The notes below the pieces were generated by a model, which saw only the letters and a list, made by a program, of their open reading frames with translations, was not told the DNA's origin and ran no database searches. A program made the translations under genes and the position numbers. Positions 1-9,662 of a stretch of DNA of 62,000 nt are shown piece after piece. Positions within the stretch are counted from its first letter, which is position 1; every line of letters begins with the position of its first letter. The stretch is from the NCBI GenBank assembly GCA_905221605.1, contig CAJNDS010001224.1, positions 645,556 to 707,555 of the forward strand, read 5' to 3'. Source of the DNA: Symbiodinium natans. Taxonomy: Eukaryota > Sar > Dinophyceae > Suessiales > Symbiodiniaceae.

Positions 1-334
1 TAGGGTTTAGGGTTTAGGGTTTAGGGTTTTAGGGTTTTTTAGGGTTTTAGGGTTTAGGGTTTAGGGTTTACGGTTTAGGGTTTTAGGGTTTAGGGTTTAG
101 GGTTTAGGGTTTAGGGTTTTCCCCGCGGATGGGGTACTAAGATGATCCCCCCCCCCCCTGTGGTGTGGTTGGGGGTTGGTTTTAGGGTTAGGGTTTAGGG
201 TTCAGGGTTTTAGGGTTTAGGGTTTAAGGTTTAAGACTTAAGGTTTAGGGTTTAGGGTTAGGGTTTAGGTTTTAGGGTTTAGGGTTTAGGGTTTAGGGTT
301 TAGGGGTTTAGGGTTTAGGGTTTAGGGTTTAGGG
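1..334 (+). repeat. Interstitial TTTAGGG array
   Basis: Two blocks (about 1-120 and 178-334) of TTTAGGG units with scattered one-base variants, split by a unique insert that contains a C10 run. The G-rich strand reads rightward at the left edge. A true left chromosome end would read CCCTAAA on this strand, so this is an internal array or a cut inside one, not a telomere end. Confidence 0.9.
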
Positions 335-479
335 ACCGTAGAGTAGGCTTGGGGGGGGGGGGATACCATGGGGGGGGGGGGGCCCAGGACGCTCGACGCT
401 GAACCATATATATATTATCCGCCGACCCCAGCTGGAGAGCGGGGGAGGCGCTAGTGAAGACCCATAGTCTTGCCGCTCT

Positions 480-2740
480 CTCCCCACCCCGCACGCACCG
501 CCCCCCACTGAACGCATGGCTCCTGGCCGCATTGGCTCATGGTCCACGGCTCGTGGATGTGGCTTCTCAGCTGACTTTAAAGGGCCCAGTGCATGGGTGG
601 GCCCTCCGCCCGCTCCGCCCGCTCCGCCCGCTCCGCCCTCCGCCCTTCCAGCTGACTTTAAAGGGCCCCAGTGCATGCCCGGGCCCTCCTCCGCCCGCTC
701 CGCCCTCCGCCCTTCCAGCTCCGCCTACTCCCCTCTGGCCCATGCTCCCACTCTCCATCCCCTTGACCTACCCCTCATGGACCCCTTGCTCCTGGCGTCA
801 TGGCTCCACCCCCACCCCCAACCCCCACCCCCACACATCCCACCCTTTCCACACTTCCAACCCCCACCCCCAGCCCCCCCCCCACCCCCCACGCACCCCG
901 CCTCCCCACCTCCTGGCCCCATTGGGCTCCTGGTCCCATTCTTCTTCCCTCGACCTGCATGGCTGCCAACACTGGTCCTACAAATGGCCCCCTGCTCCAC
1001 CCCAACCCCCACCCCCCATACCGTACGCACCCTGCCACCCCCCAACCCCCAACCCCACCCCCCCCAACCCCCACCCCACCCACGCACACTTCCAACCCCC
1101 ACCCCACCCCCCACACACCCCGCCCCCCACTCCTGCATGGCTGCCAATGCTGGTCCTACCGTGCTTGTCATGGGCCCCTTGCTCCCATGGATGTGGCTTC
1201 TCAGCTGACTTTAAAGGGCCCCAGTGCATGATCGGGCCCTCCGCCCGCTCCGCCCGCTCCGCTCGCTCCGCCCTCCGCCCTTCCAGCTCCGCCTACTCCC
1301 CTCTGGCCCATGCTCCCACTCTCCATCCCTTTGACCTACCCTTCATGGACCCAGCTCCCTCCCCCCTTACCCCTCACGCACCCAGCCAATGCTGGTCCTA
1401 TATATGGCCCCTGCTCCACCCCACCCCCATACCGTACACACCCTGCCACCCCCAACCCCCAACCCCCACCCCCACCCACGCACACCAACCCCCACCCCCA
1501 CCCCCCAACGCACCCCGCCCCCCACTGAACCCATGGCTCCGGGCCGCATGGGGGCTCATGGTCCACGGCTCATGGATGTGGCTTCTCAGCTAACTTTAGG
1601 GCCCCAAGTGCATGCTGGGGCCGCCCGCTCCGCCCGCTCCGCTCGCTCCGCCCTCCGCCCTTCCAGCTCCGCCTACTCCCCTCTGGCCCATCCTCCCACT
1701 CTCCATCCCCTTGACCTACCCCTCATGAACCATGGCTCCTGGCCCCATGGCTCTTCATGGACCCATGGCTCCTGGTCCAATTCTTCAGGCTGCTCCACCC
1801 CCACCCGCAACCCCCACCCCCACCCCGCACGCACCCTGCCCCGCCGCCCGTGCTTGTCATGGGCCCCTTGCTCCTGGCGTCATGGCTCCACCCCCAACCC
1901 CAACCCCCACCCCCACACACCCCACCCTTTCCACACTTCCAACCCCCCCCGCCCCCCCACTGGACCCATGGCTCCTGGCCCCATTGCCTCCTGGTCCCAT
2001 TCTTCATCCCTCGACCTGCATGGCTGCCAATGCTGGTCCTATTTTTGGCCCCTGCTCCACCCCCCCCCCCCTCACTGAACCCATGGCTCCTGGCCCCATT
2101 GGCTCATGGTCCACGGCTCATGGATGTGGCTTCTCAGCTGACTTTAAAGGGCCCCAGTGCATGCCCGGGCCCTCCGCCCGCTCCGCCCGCTCCGCCCGCT
2201 CCGCCCTCCGCCCTTCCAGCTGGCTCCCCATTCCTTGTGGTCCACAGCCCAAGCAGGTGGCTTCTCCGCCCCTACCCCCACCACCTCTACCCGCTCCGCA
2301 GACTCCCTCCCTTGCCCAAGCCCCCCACGCACCCCGCCATGCTTCTCATGGACCCATGGCTCCTCCTGGTCCCATTCTTCATCCCTCGACCTGCCTGCCA
2401 ATGCTCCCCCCCTTGCCCAAGCCCCCCACGCACCCCGCCATGCTTCTCATGGACCCATGGCTCCTGGTCCCATGCTTCATCCCTCGACCTGTATGGCTGC
2501 CAAAACTGGTCCTTTTTTGGCCCCTGCTCCACCCCCACCCCCAACCCCCACCCCCACCCCGCATGCACCCTGCCACCCCCAACCCCCAACCCCCACCCCC
2601 ACCCCCTCGCACCCACACTTCCAACCCCCACCCCCACCCCCCACGCACCCTGCCCCCCACTGGACCCATGGCTCCTGGCCCCATTGGCTCATGGTCCACG
2701 GCCCATGGATGTGGCTTCTCAGCTGACTTTAGGGGTTCGG
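480..2740 (+). repeat. C-rich satellite with long diverged repeat units
   Basis: A strongly strand-asymmetric C-rich block. A landmark containing GGATGTGGCTTCTCAGCTGA recurs near 560, 1190, 1575, 2125 and 2710. It is usually followed by TTTAAAGGGCCCCAGTGCAT and then (CCGCTCCGC)n. Between landmarks are runs such as CCCCCACCCCCAAC and a motif CATGGCTCCTGGCCC. Units are about 370-650 bp and differ by indels. The long proline-rich and glycine-rich frames in both strands are composition artefacts. I see no splice pattern or protein-like frame. Confidence 0.8.
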
Positions 2741-2905
2741 GTTTGTGGTTTCGAGTTTGGGGTGTACGACGAGGCCTCAGGTTCAAGTCTCCTGGTTACG
2801 GGGGTTTAGGGTTTGGGGGTTTGGGGTTTCAGGGTTGCGGGTTTCGGGTTTGCGGTTTGCGGTTTTAGATTTGGGGTTTAGCCCCAACTCCCTGCGCATC
2901 AGGGC
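2741..2905 (+). repeat. Degenerate G-rich telomere-like tail of the satellite
   Basis: Irregular GGGTTTCGGGTTTGCGGTTT-type units follow the last satellite landmark. They read as heavily mutated TTTAGGG units. No coding signal is visible. Confidence 0.6.
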
Positions 2906-3023
2906 TCCATGTTTCGCCCCCCTGAACTCTACAACCTGACCAAGCCCTGCGCATATATCTGTATATATATATATATATACATAATCCGCGGCCGGAGCCC
3001 ACAGTGCCTTGGCCCCCCTTGGA

Positions 3024-3190
3024 GGGGGTCGGCGGCACTGGCGGTAGCCATTAAATCGGGCAGCGCGAGGTCCCCAAAGGACCGAGCAAATGCGGACCTT
3101 TTAGCCCGGGTCGTCCCGGGAATAGCCTTGCTGGCCTCTGGCCTTCTGCGAAGCAGAATTAGGCCGGACGCCAGTGCCGCCGACCCCCGC
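3024..3190. mobile_element. Inverted-repeat element with 20-bp perfect arms
   Basis: The arm GGGGGTCGGCGGCACTGGCG (about 3024-3043) is the exact reverse complement of CGCCAGTGCCGCCGACCCCC (about 3170-3189). The interior is about 125 bp and unique within the window. This is MITE-like, but I see only one copy, so mobility is an inference. Confidence 0.6.
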
Positions 3191-3249
3191 GTGCCGCCGG
3201 TGAACGGTTTTTTTTCGTGGTTTTTTGCGTCGCCACGGAGGCCCCCAGA

Positions 3250-3376
3250 GGGCGCGCATCATGAGCATCAGCGGGTCCAGCCCGGGACCCCCAGGCGCGC
3301 ATCAGGAGCATCAGCGGCTCCCGGGGCGGGACCCCGGGGGCGCATCAGGAGCATGATGCCCCCCAAAGGGCGGGCA
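3250..3376 (+). repeat. Short tandem repeat, GCGCATCAGGAGCATCAGCGG type
   Basis: Three imperfect copies of a unit containing GCGCATCA.GAGCAT, interleaved with GGGACCCC. No protein-like reading was accepted. Confidence 0.6.
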
Positions 3377-3404
3377 TAAGCGACGTGTCTAAGCCTGGGG
3401 CAGG

Positions 3405-3592
3405 AAAAAGGGAGTTTAGGGGCCTTATAAAGTGCTTAGAAACTTTAAGGGAGTCTAGGAGCCTCAAACGCTTAGAGATTTGAAGGGAGTTTAGGGGCCT
3501 GAAAATGCTTGGAAACTTTGAGGGGGTTGAGGAGCCTCAAACGCTTAGAGATTTTAAGGGAGTTTAGGGGCCTCAAAATGCTTAGAAACTGC
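3405..3592 (+). repeat. Minisatellite, about 37-38 bp unit, five copies
   Basis: The unit begins GGGAGTTTAGGGGCCTCAAA, continues with a TGCTTAGAAACTTTAA-like segment and repeats about five times with substitutions. The unit contains TTTAGGGG, so it may be a higher-order amplification of mutated telomere-like sequence. Confidence 0.75.
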
Positions 3593-3802
3593 TCGCCCCG
3601 CGCTTCTGCCTGCGCTGCCCGCCCATGGGCGCAGCCCCTTAAAAAAAATAAAATTGTATTTATTTTTATATTTGTATATGTGTATATATATATAAGGGCC
3701 GTACCAGTTACTAGGAGAAATCTAGGGAACCTCTGAGGGTTGCATCCTTGGGTGTCCGAAGATGACTCCCACGGCGCGTGGGAGAGCTCATGACAAGCCG
3801 GC

Positions 3803-3911
3803 CCTAAAGCCTAAAGCCTAAAGCCTAAAGCCTAAAGCCTAAAGCCTAAAGCCTAAAGCCTAAAGCCTAAAGCCTAAAGCCTAAAGCCTAAGCCCTAAGC
3901 CCTAAACCCTA
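3803..3911 (-). repeat. Variant telomere-like array (CCTAAAG)n grading to CCCTAAA
   Basis: About twelve tandem CCTAAAG units, then a few CCCTAAA units, directly abut the exon at 3914-3969. The same variant is independently homogenised at 44326-44452. Confidence 0.85.
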
Positions 3912-3913
3912 AC

Positions 3914-6900
3914 TGTTTTCATGCCGAAGCTAGGGGCGCCACCCTCGCAGGCACTCTTTATTCTTGCGACTGTGGGTTCGAAAGTTTAGGGCTTGGGGGC
4001 GTACGTGGAGGTTCATTCGAGTAGTTAAAAGGAGGGCTAGCAGTGCCCTAAAAGGTTTAGGGTTTAGGGTTTAGGGTTTAGGGTAAAAGGGTTCGATGTA
4101 TGGTAGTTGCAAGTAAGGTTGGAAGTATCGCAAGCATACTTCTGACCCTACTTGGCGTACTTGTCACCCTACCTACAACCACCCACAAACCTCCGGGTAG
4201 CCCGACACGTTTGGAGAACAAGCTAAAGGACACTACCCTTCAGGGGTCTAGCGCGCTTTCTTTCTTTGGGGGGGGGGGGGGGGGTACTATACCGTTTACC
4301 CTTTAGGGGTTTAGGGCGCTTTCTTTCTTGGGGGTTCTGGGACCAAACTTCCCACTTCGGCTTTTTCGCGGTGAGGCCTCCCAGGGTTGATCCAGGAATG
4401 AGTCGGGAGCTGTTGGTCGCGATGTCAGGAGCACCTCGGATGCTCCACCCATTGCTCAAAGAGGCCCAGACTCCCTGAATAAGGCAGGAAAGGAGGCCGA
4501 GACCCCTTAAGGAATGCGCCGTATAATCAGAATAGGGTTGTGGCGGAAACGCCCTTCGTCGCGTATTCCCTCCCACGACCACAAACCCTTTGTCGCGGCG
4601 GGGTGTTTCAAACCCTTGTCGCGCCTTGTCGAGCTGCCGTCGGGTTCAAGAATTAGGGATGTAATTGCCCTAAGATAAAACCTAAACCCTCAACCCGACG
4701 GCAAGGGTTTAGGATGCTACGCCTATAAGGGGATCATGGGCCAGCCCCGTTGTGACGGTACTCTTGCAGTGTATGATTTGAAGTTCAGGACGAAGCCCTA
4801 AACCCTAAACCCTAAACCCTAAACCCTAAACCCTAAACCCTAAACCCTAAACCCTAAGCCAACAAACCGGATCTGACATACCAATCCCCCTCCCCCCTCC
4901 CCCAGTTGCTGAGTACCCTGGGCCGAAAAAGGTTAACCGTTAACCTCTCAATTATGGTAGGATTATATGTACCCCAAACGGTTAAAGGCTACAGGTGCCT
5001 ACTCAGCTACTAAGCTCCCCCGAAACAGGCCCACAAACAGCTTAAGTGCTGTTTCTTGGGTTAATTCAGCGGCAATTCGGGTATGGGACCCCAGCCCCAA
5101 AACCCTTAACCCTAAACCCCTAAACCCTAAACCCCTAACCCCTAAACCCCTAAACCCCTGAACCCGTAAACCCCAAAGCCCTAAACACCCTAAACCGTAA
5201 GCCCAAACCCCTGAACCCTGTCAACCCTGAACCCTAGACCCCTAACTAAACTCTTAAACCCTCGCTCCCTTTTTGATTAACCCTGAACCCTAAAACCCCT
5301 CAACGCTAAGCCCGAAACCCCTAAACCCATAAACCCCCAAACCCCACAGGCCCTGAACCCTGAACCCTAGCACCTAAACCCCCCAAAAAGGGAATAAGGG
5401 CACTACTGGGCATCCTAGTTAAAGCCCCTGAACCCCTAAAGGCCCTAAACCCTGAACCCTAGCAGACTGAATCGCTGCTGGGCCACGGCTTTGGCAGTCC
5501 CACCTTCGCTCAGCCACTGCGCGGCCCAGCGAGCCACATCGGCCGCATGCTCGCCTCAGGGTTTAGGGTTTAGGGTTTAGGGTTTAGGGTTTAGGGTTTA
5601 GGGTTTAGGGTTTAGGGATCAGGGTTTAAGGAAGTTAAAGCCTACATTCCTTAATGGGGGGGGGGAAGGGTGGGCAGTGGGGTAGTGAGCTCCTAAAGGT
5701 GTACAAGTACCAACCTTGGGGATCTGAAGTCCAAAACATGGCGGCTATTCAAAAGGCTTTCTTCCCAAAATTAGGCGAAGGGCGTGGGCCCCAACACGCC
5801 CTAAGGCCTACACCAAACCCAAAAAGACCTGGGTTTAGGGGAGCAGACATGGGGTTTAGGGTTTAGGGTTAAGTTGGAGTCCCGGTCCGACATCAAACCA
5901 GGACAAGCAGAGTACGCCTTCGTCTTCATGAGGTCTATAAGGGGAACCCTCGATTTAAAAGGGGAAGGCAGGCCCACTACTGGGGTCCTTTTCAATTCCT
6001 TTGAACCTGCGTGCCCGACGCACCTTTAATTTAAAACCGTATGGAACTACTTGCAATATGATTCCCTAAAACCCATGTACCTATGTAGTTGGGCCTTAAA
6101 GGGGTTCCCACAGAGTAGCTTGAGGGCCCAAGTATATACTATATAGGTACATGGACACTTAGGGATTTCAGGAACACCAATCTCTTGACTAAGCTCCGTT
6201 GGAAGATCTAGGCCAAGCCGTCCTCCAACCAAACCCGCTTTAGCACCTCTAAAGCCACGAAACACCCAAACCCTCCAAGCCACATAAGCCTTCACACCTT
6301 TCAAGCCCGCCCAAACCCAAAACCCTATATAAACCCCAAACCGCAAAGCCAACACACCCCTGAAGCCCCATTGCCCGCCAAGACACAGAACGCCCTAAAC
6401 CCGAAGCCCTGAGGCCCGAAACCCTCGACCCGAAATCCTCAAAGCCTTTAAGCCCTCAGCCCCTAAACGCCCCCGCCGCTCTGGATCCGACACCAAGCCC
6501 TTTCTCCCTCAATCCCAAGTCCCAAACCCTAAATCGAAACCCTATAGGACCCATTCAACCCTAATGTTGCACCCGCAGTATTCTAGGGGGCCGCTATTAT
6601 GAAAAGTTTTCCGGCTATTCAGGATCTGGACCCTCTCTGTTTTGGGGGTCCGCAATAATAAAAAGATTTCGGGCCGGGCCTGTTTTTTTAATGGTTTTTG
6701 AGTCAAGTTCTTAGTTTGGGATCTGGTTCCAAAACCCTGAAGAGAGCTCATTTCTCTGCCCCCCCCCCCACCCCCCCCGACTGTTTGGGGTCTTTTATTC
6801 AGGGTCGCGACTGTTGAGGGGGGGGGGGGGGGTTACATTATTAAAGCAGGTCCAACATTAACCCTAAACCCTAAACCCTAAACCCTAAACTCTAAACCCT

Positions 6901-7043
6901 CAACCCTCAACCCTAACCCTAAACAACTTGCACAGTGCCCACCTGCACGTTCAAGGCCCTCGAGCAGCAGCACCACCCCAAAGAAGTGGGGCTGCAACTC
7001 CCCCACACACAGCGGCGTTCCAAGCTCCTCCCAAGGGCTTCGG
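3914..7043 (-). CDS. Three phase-linked exons of an unrecognised gene
   Basis: Exons, in transcript order, are 6943-7043, 5468-5554 and 3914-3969. Acceptors read CATAG, CTGAG and CCACAG. Donors read GTGGGC, GTCTGC and GTTAGG. Split codons agree at both junctions (1+2 and 1+2 bases), which chance blocks would rarely do. The peptides include PWEELGTPLCVGELQPHFFG, then ADVARWAAQWLSEGGTAKAV, then ARIKSACEGGAPSFGMKT. I recognise no domain. Each exon is bounded by CCCTAAA on the left and TTTAGGG on the right of the plus strand. I see no start or stop, so the gene continues in both directions. It could belong with the exons at 9.7-18.5 kb, but no phase-compatible exon was found across 7.2-9.6 kb. 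Confidence 0.6.
4085..4794. other. Intron interior with short inverted repeats, no gene seen
   Basis: Contains a G16-17 run near 4267-4283, a duplicated GCGCTTTCTTTCTT motif (about 4252 and 4316), and a short inverted pair TGCCGTCGGGTT / AACCCGACGGCA at about 4632 and 4693. No exon with acceptable splice sites was found. Confidence 0.5.
4795..4857 (-). repeat. CCCTAAA array
   Basis: About nine clean tandem CCCTAAA units. Confidence 0.9.
4902..5015. mobile_element. MITE-like family F copy (GAGTACCCTGG ... CCTACTC)
   Basis: Starts GTTGCTGAGTACCCTGGGCC and carries paired GGTTAACC-type motifs, a central TATAT-CCCC and the end CCTACTCAGCTACTAAG. The same layout recurs at 23812-24127, 41424-41525, 54290-54390 and 55008-55108. 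Confidence 0.65.
5095..5460 (-). repeat. Degenerate CCCTAAA/CCCCTAAA array
   Basis: Long irregular mixture of CCCTAAA, CCCCTAAA, CCCTGAA and CCCCAAA units just left of the exon at 5468. It lies in the 5-prime half of that intron on the sense strand. Confidence 0.8.
5557..5627 (+). repeat. TTTAGGG array
   Basis: About nine clean TTTAGGG units directly right of the exon at 5468-5554. On the sense strand they form the CCCTAAA-rich 3-prime end of the intron. Confidence 0.9.
5628..6858. other. Intron interior, no exon supported
   Basis: Mixed AT-rich and telomere-derived sequence with a G16 run (about 6817-6832), a C/A homopolymer near 6760 and a GGGCCCAAGTATA..TATAGGTACATGGAC motif (about 6124-6155) that recurs near 24297-24330. 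Open frames here overlap on both strands and lack splice support. Confidence 0.45.
6858..6925 (-). repeat. CCCTAAA array
   Basis: Clean and slightly varied CCCTAAA units immediately left of the exon at 6943-7043. Confidence 0.85.
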
Positions 7044-7048
7044 CTATG

Positions 7049-7198
7049 AGAGGGTTTAGGGTTTAGGGTTTGTTTAGGGTTTAGGGTCTAGGGTCTAGGG
7101 TCTAGGGTCTAGGGTCTAGGGTCTAGGGTCTAGGGTCTAGGGTCTAGGGTTTAGGGTTTAGGGTTTAGGGTTTAGGGTTTAGGGTTTAGGGTTCAGGG
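7049..7198 (+). repeat. TTTAGGG array containing a homogenised TCTAGGG block
   Basis: About ten consecutive TCTAGGG units sit inside otherwise normal TTTAGGG units. A single variant has spread through neighbouring units, as expected for local tandem amplification rather than fresh telomerase synthesis. Confidence 0.9.
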
Positions 7199-7257
7199 TG
7201 GCTTCAGAGCTTCGACTCTCTCACACCGGCTTGTGTGGGCGAGGCTCTGAGTCAGCT

Positions 7258-7433
7258 TACTGGTTCTTAGTAGGGAATGAGGGAATGAGGTATCCTATGA
7301 AGTCCTTTTTTTTTTTTTTGGGGGGGGGGGGGGTATATATGTAAATATATATATATATACATATCTATATATATATATATATGTATGTATATATAAGGTA
7401 CCTCATGCCTTCATTCCCTACGAAGAACCAGGG
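7258..7433. mobile_element. Inverted-repeat element with CTGGTTCTTAGTAGGGAATGA arms
   Basis: The left arm begins TACTGGTTCTTAGTAGGGAA and the right arm ends TTCCCTACGAAGAACCAG. They pair over about 35 bp around a T14G15-(AT)n loop. MITE-like; only one copy seen here. Confidence 0.65.
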
Positions 7434-8045
7434 GGTCAAGAGTTCCGGTGAAAGGTAGCCCGCTCAGCACACCGCAGGACAGCAACGCAGGATATGACAT
7501 AATATGCAACAGTTATGCAACCCATCCTGCATGCAGCCTGCGATCCGCTTTCTATCATCTGTCTAGTTGGTATCGAAGGCGGTCAGCAGTGCCAACATGT
7601 TTTCTGCCCGGTCAAGCAGGTGCATTCTGGTGAGTGAAACGCCTGACGGGCCAGCACTGGGGCCAACGCGGACAAACGAAGCTTGAGATTGGATCAACCA
7701 AAAAGGGTGCCCTTTTTGGAAGGCATAAGGGAACCTGAACCCTAAAAAAACGGGGAGTTAAGGGCCTACTCTAGGCAGATTCGGGGTGCAACTGCTCCGA
7801 CCCCCAAGCTCCCTGTTTCGGTGGGACTCCTTGGGCCTGCTTTCAAATAACTTATGCAAATCGGAATTGGATCATGTTAGATGATGAGATATCGATCATG
7901 GGCAGCTCCCAAGAAGTCATCTACACTCTCGTGTCTGCACTCCCTTGAGGAGCTGGGCATCTTTGAGTGAAACGAACTCGCATAAAGAGGCCGTGGCCCT
8001 CTATCCCTCAGAAGGATTTCGCGTACACCTCTTGTTGCACACGGC
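7434..8045. other. Spacer downstream of the single-exon gene
   Basis: No accepted exon. The stretch holds degenerate family-D-like sequence near 7690-7830 and the 3-prime flank of the gene ending at 8046. An open plus-strand frame at 7448-7633 has no splice or motif support. Confidence 0.4.
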
Positions 8046-9074
8046 TTATGCTGGCATGACCACTTCGGTGGCCAGCTGCGCACCCATCCAGGCAAGGTGC
8101 GTGTCGGCGCCCGGGAGCTGCCGCAGCATCTCCATGTCCTCGAGGGGCACCTCCTCGTGTCCGCGCAGCCAGAAGCCACGGCCGCTACCGTCCACGCGTA
8201 GAGACGAGTCTGTCGACTGCAGCGTCACACCTCCATCCGGCGTCTTCCAGGTCACCGCTACTCGAAGAGAGTGCCTCAGCTGTCCCTCTTCGAAGACGAC
8301 GTTGTCCACCTGGCGTAGCTCCTGCAAACTGAGCTCGGGGAACTGCCACAACGGCCGCAGCGCGATGGCCGAAGCTGCTGCGGCCATCGAGGCTGGGGGC
8401 GCCGCCACCTCACCGGCGGAACCGAAGGACAGGCTCCTAGTGGGCGCGAATGCGATGGCCGCGAGTATGCAGAACACGGCGAGCCCTACCAAGCAGGCCA
8501 CGGTGATCTGGCAAAGGCACCGTGGGAGAACCTCGCGCCAGGCACGGCCCAGCAGCACCTGCGAGAGCGTGGAGGCCTGTTTGAGCTGGTATCGGACCAG
8601 GGCCCCTAGCACCTCGTCGTCCTCGAAGCACAGCCTCTCGCAGCTTTCCACGGTCTTTGTGGACGGACCCAGCCAAAACTCGCCGACTTCGACCGTGTCC
8701 AAGATCTCGGCAGCCCTCGCAGCCCACCTCAGCTCCGCATCGATCGCCTCGCGGCAACGAGCCTGGAAGCGCCGCTCCAGCCAGGCCTCTAGGCCATCGA
8801 GGCGGCGATCTGCACGGCAGCGGAGGTCCTCCAAGCCGCGGCCCGCACGGGCTCTCTGACGGTACAGCCACCCACGCTGTATTTCCTCCGCGTCTCGAGC
8901 CTGGACATCTGCGCGGTCGCCCGCGGCGACGAGGTCGAAGTCGCGCCCGGAGCCAGCCAAGACCTCCTCACAGTCCTCCTTGCTGGGCTCCTCTGCAGCT
9001 GCGGGAGACTCCGCCGTCGCAAGCGTCTCTGTAGGCGGAACAGCCGAAGCCTCAGCGCTGTCCTCCATGTCCAT
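8046..9074 (-). CDS. Uninterrupted ORF, one-pass membrane protein of unknown function
   Basis: The longest convincing coding frame in the window. The first ATG is at 9074, giving about 342 residues to a TAA at 8046. The frame is open a little further, to 9107, but begins there with GTG after an upstream in-frame TGA. Residues 1-60 are acidic and Ala/Glu/Pro-rich (MDMEDSAEASAVPPTETLAT). Residues about 60-125 are charged and Arg-rich, perhaps helical. A single hydrophobic segment is at about residues 186-209 (ITVACLVGLAVFCILAAIAF). The C-terminal 120 residues look beta-rich (VTWKTPDGGVTLQSTDSSLR). The frame is about 1 kb with no repeat or intron inside, against neighbours with 30-150 bp exons. 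That suggests a recent retrocopy or a separate intronless gene. I recognise no family. Confidence 0.7.
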   Translation of the reverse strand: MDMEDSAEASAVPPTETLATAESPAAAEEPSKEDCEEVLAGSGRDFDLVAAGDRADVQARDAEEIQRGWLYRQRARAGRGLEDLRCRADRRLDGLEAWLERRFQARCREAIDAELRWAARAAEILDTVEVGEFWLGPSTKTVESCERLCFEDDEVLGALVRYQLKQASTLSQVLLGRAWREVLPRCLCQITVACLVGLAVFCILAAIAFAPTRSLSFGSAGEVAAPPASMAAAASAIALRPLWQFPELSLQELRQVDNVVFEEGQLRHSLRVAVTWKTPDGGVTLQSTDSSLRVDGSGRGFWLRGHEEVPLEDMEMLRQLPGADTHLAWMGAQLATEVVMPA

Positions 9075-9107
9075 ACCCAAAGCCAGCAAAAGTCCACGGC
9101 ATGTCAC

Positions 9108-9662
9108 CTTGTCAAGCTATGATCCGCAGAACAAGCTGTGTTTGGGCCCGGTGCGGTCAATGATACATGGACGCTGTAGAGCAGATGACTCTCCTAACCG
9201 AAATTCAGGGTATTGCCTGAGTTGTCAGACTTCACAATATAAGGCTATTCACAACTGTTAGTGGGGCCCACCCCCTTGTGAGGTATAGGGTTAGGGTTTA
9301 GGATGTCTGGGCTAGAAGGGGTTCTTAGTGTGGATTTTTGAAGCTTTAAGCGGTCTCGAGGGGTCCTGAAGCTAAGTCTGTAAAGATACTTGGAGGTTCA
9401 TGGGTAGAAACAAGCAGGACTGTACGTATCTTAAATAGGGTTATAAGTACAGGTACCAGCCACCCAGGTTCCCCGGAAGCCCCGTACCTTCTGTGCTTGG
9501 CCTTTGGAACTTCTGCCTCTAAGCTTGGGGTTTTAGGATGTTTGGTTTATTGAGTTTGTTGCGCTCTCCCTCTGGCCCCCTTGCTTGCGTACTTCTAGAA
9601 GGACTGGGCTTGTCTATGCGAGGCCGCTTCTCCAGAATGGCTCAATGCTACTGCGTGGATAC
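9108..9662. other. Spacer with a degenerate family E copy
   Basis: Upstream of the single-exon gene. About 9388-9470 matches the left half of family E (TACTTGGAGGTTCATGGGTAG, then TAAATAGGGTTATAAGTA). No dinoflagellate spliced-leader relict was found upstream of the ATG. Confidence 0.5.

Noticed and set aside
1-334. Chromosome end (true telomere) at the left edge
   Set aside because: The G-rich strand points the wrong way for a left end, units are mutated and dozens of similar arrays occur internally.
329-2868. Long proline-rich and glycine-rich open frames
   Set aside because: They exist in overlapping frames on both strands and follow the C-rich satellite composition.
3040-3062. Possible dinoflagellate spliced-leader gene or relict (GGTAGCCATT)
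   Set aside because: Only about 10 bases match the recalled leader, and the rest (AAATCGGG) does not fit.
8437-8871. Second proteins in other frames across the single-exon gene
   Set aside because: Arg/Pro/Ser-rich shadow frames of a GC-rich coding sequence; the 8046-9074 frame has the membrane segment and an ordinary composition.
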